This document shows, in pieces, positions 19,712-21,101 of a DNA stretch of 21,101 nt. Where the stretch lies: contig CAUJFU010000165.1 of the NCBI GenBank assembly GCA_963169055.1, positions 1 to 21,101 on the forward strand, read 5' to 3'. Each line of letters opens with the position of its first letter. Positions within the stretch are counted from its first letter, which is position 1. Source of the stretch: Myxococcota bacterium (GTDB lineage: Bacteria > Myxococcota_C > UBA6777). The position numbers and the translations under genes are program-made. The notes under the pieces were generated by a model. That model did no database searches. It saw only the letters and a program-made list of their open reading frames with translations, and was not told the origin of the DNA.

Positions 19712-19752
19712 TAGAAGTCTTTCACGAAATCAAACAAAGGACGCCCACACTG

Positions 19753-20916
19753 ATGATCCCACACACCCGCCCCTCTCTTTCTCCTCTGCTCACCCAACCC
19801 ACACACCGCCCTCCAATACGCCGACACCCTCGCCGCTCGCTGGCTCTTTCGCTCTTTCTTCTCTTTGTTTTTCTGCTCATCCCAATCCACCGACCCACCA
19901 CTCCCCACGCCCAAACCCCAAACCTCCCCAAGATCCGTATCCTCCCCGAAACTCCCCTCTGGAGCTTTCATGCCCAACAAGCCGTCCTCCACCTCGATCT
20001 CCACCTCCAAAGCACTCCCCAAGAATCCCTCTCCTTGCGTTTTGCCCAACTCTACGCCGCGTCCAAAGGCCAAACCCTTCGCATCCACGTCTTTTCCAAA
20101 GACACCCTCCTCGCTTATGCCCGTCGCTTCGACACCCAACAACGCGCTTGGCTCCCTCACCACTCACCCGACCTTCCGCCCTCCAACGATCTTGTCTTGT
20201 CCCTCCCTCCCCTTCGTTATCCACGCCATCAAGCCCCCGATACCTTGCTCCTCCGCCTTTACTTCCAACAAGGCCCTCGCGCCCTTCAACGCACCCTTTC
20301 CATCCAACCCCAGTCCCCTTCCCTTCCCCACCTCCGCTTTCCCGTCCGTGGCCGCTGGTGGATCGCCAACGGACACGGACCCGCTGCCCCCCATCGCCAT
20401 CGACTCCGCGAACCCTCCGCTCCCTTCCTTGCACCCCAACGCTTTGCCCTCGATCTCTTGCGCATCGACCGCAACAACCGCATCCATCGCGGCGCTCCAC
20501 ACCAAAACGAAAGTTTCCTCGGATTCTCCGAACAAGTTTATTCCCCCGCTGACGGCCAGATCCACTCCATCGAACGCCATCACCCCGACCGACCACCCGG
20601 TCGCCCCGACAAACAAAACCCCCTCGGAAACTACATCCTGATCCAACACGCCCCCCAACTCTTCTCCTTGCTCGCTCACCTCAAACAAGGCTCCATCCAA
20701 GTCGAACCCAAACAGTCCGTCAAAGCTGGACAATGGATCGCCCGTGTCGGAAACAGCGGTGACGGCTCCACTCCCCATCTCCATTTCCAACTCTTGCGCT
20801 CCCCACAACCCGAATCCGCACCCTCTCTACCTCCCCTCTTTTGGGGACTCTCCGCACCTCACGGCGCTTTTTCTCCCTTCTGCCCGCAAGATGGACAGAT
20901 CGTTCTCGCTTTCTAA
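19753..20916 (+). CDS. M23 (LytM/peptidoglycan endopeptidase-like) family protein
   Basis: The only plus-strand gene. 387 residues: Arg/His/Pro-rich cytoplasmic start, one hydrophobic segment (about 29-45, signal peptide or anchor), a beta-rich middle (60-195), and a C-terminal M23 domain (about 200-350). M23 enzymes are zinc peptidases that cut peptidoglycan cross-links. Of the metal and catalytic residues I see Asp234 (RFALD), His309 (LLAHL) and HLH 342-344 in NSGDGSTPHLHFQ. In the usual HxxxD motif the His position is Arg230, so it may be inactive or use another ligand (for example His214 or His216). The ATG at 19753 has AAAGGA 11 nt upstream. The coding strand is extremely C-rich and G-poor. 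Confidence 0.88.
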   Translation: MIPHTRPSLSPLLTQPTHRPPIRRHPRRSLALSLFLLFVFLLIPIHRPTTPHAQTPNLPKIRILPETPLWSFHAQQAVLHLDLHLQSTPQESLSLRFAQLYAASKGQTLRIHVFSKDTLLAYARRFDTQQRAWLPHHSPDLPPSNDLVLSLPPLRYPRHQAPDTLLLRLYFQQGPRALQRTLSIQPQSPSLPHLRFPVRGRWWIANGHGPAAPHRHRLREPSAPFLAPQRFALDLLRIDRNNRIHRGAPHQNESFLGFSEQVYSPADGQIHSIERHHPDRPPGRPDKQNPLGNYILIQHAPQLFSLLAHLKQGSIQVEPKQSVKAGQWIARVGNSGDGSTPHLHFQLLRSPQPESAPSLPPLFWGLSAPHGAFSPFCPQDGQIVLAF

Positions 20917-20945
20917 CCCGCTCACGCTCCACCTCGCTAACCCAC

Positions 20946-21101
20946 TCAAAGCATCGTCCCATACACATCGATACGTGGCGCACGCTGCAAGCGCTCCTTC
21001 ACCCGCGCAACATCCCTCACAAACAATGCGTTGTCGCTCAACCCCCCCTCCACTCCCATCCGGTCTCCCAACGCGGAAAGCGTCCGATTCATCGGATTGT
21101 A
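20946..21101 (-). CDS. 3' end of an unidentified gene (cut by window edge)
   Basis: An open minus-strand frame enters from the right edge and ends with TGA at 20948-20946 after 51 codons. The visible product (SALGDRMGVEGGLSDNALF, ending RIDVYGTML) looks like ordinary coding sequence with G-ending codons. It converges on the M23 gene, with a 29-bp gap that contains no visible terminator hairpin. I cannot name a family from this fragment. Confidence 0.6.
   Translation of the reverse strand, partial: YNPMNRTLSALGDRMGVEGGLSDNALFVRDVARVKERLQRAPRIDVYGTML

Overview
The window looks like a stretch of a Gram-negative bacterial chromosome, most likely Myxococcota or a related former deltaproteobacterial lineage. 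The grounds are a Ser/Thr protein kinase with a Pro-rich linker, an FHA-domain sigma54 activator, cysteine-rich secreted proteins with C-x-x-D-x-D-C spacing, and a prkA-yeaH-spoVR cluster. Base composition appears intermediate, lower than in typical soil myxobacteria, so the lineage is an inference.

Twelve consecutive genes lie on the minus strand. In transcription order from the right they are: acyl-CoA dehydrogenase, a lid-less Hsp70, a J-domain protein, a ribosome hibernation factor, prkA, yeaH (DUF444), spoVR, an FHA/sigma54 activator, a Cys-rich secreted protein, hflX, a LysM protein, a Ser/Thr kinase, and then (as a thirteenth, cut by the left edge) a Cys-rich lipoprotein. At the right end an M23-peptidase-like gene is divergent on the plus strand, and the 3' end of an unidentified minus-strand gene converges on it.

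The most striking content is in the prkA-yeaH-spoVR cluster, a conserved stationary-phase/starvation/sporulation module. Two of its three proteins carry in-frame inteins. PrkA has a 362-residue Ser1 intein (13278-14363) inserted between His and Thr-Asn of the conserved GHTNEAEY segment. SpoVR has a 264-residue Cys1 intein (9122-9913) inserted inside the conserved NEGWA/SYWH motif. The two differ in first residue, +1 residue, size and state of the LAGLIDADG region, so they look like independent insertions, each next to the best conserved motif of its host.

The neighbourhood as a whole is stress-themed: Hsp70/J pair, ribosome hibernation (hpf), ribosome-associated GTPase (hflX), PrkA/YeaH/SpoVR, and two phospho-signalling proteins (kinase and FHA activator). 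The hpf-prkA intergenic region holds a 20-bp perfect palindrome, a neighbouring hairpin and duplicated 24-bp boxes. Further oddities are a duplicated 3' end of the sigma54 activator, a possibly leaderless hflX, poly-C tracts in three proline-rich proteins, and a strong C-over-G bias of the plus strand at the right end that does not depend on gene direction.
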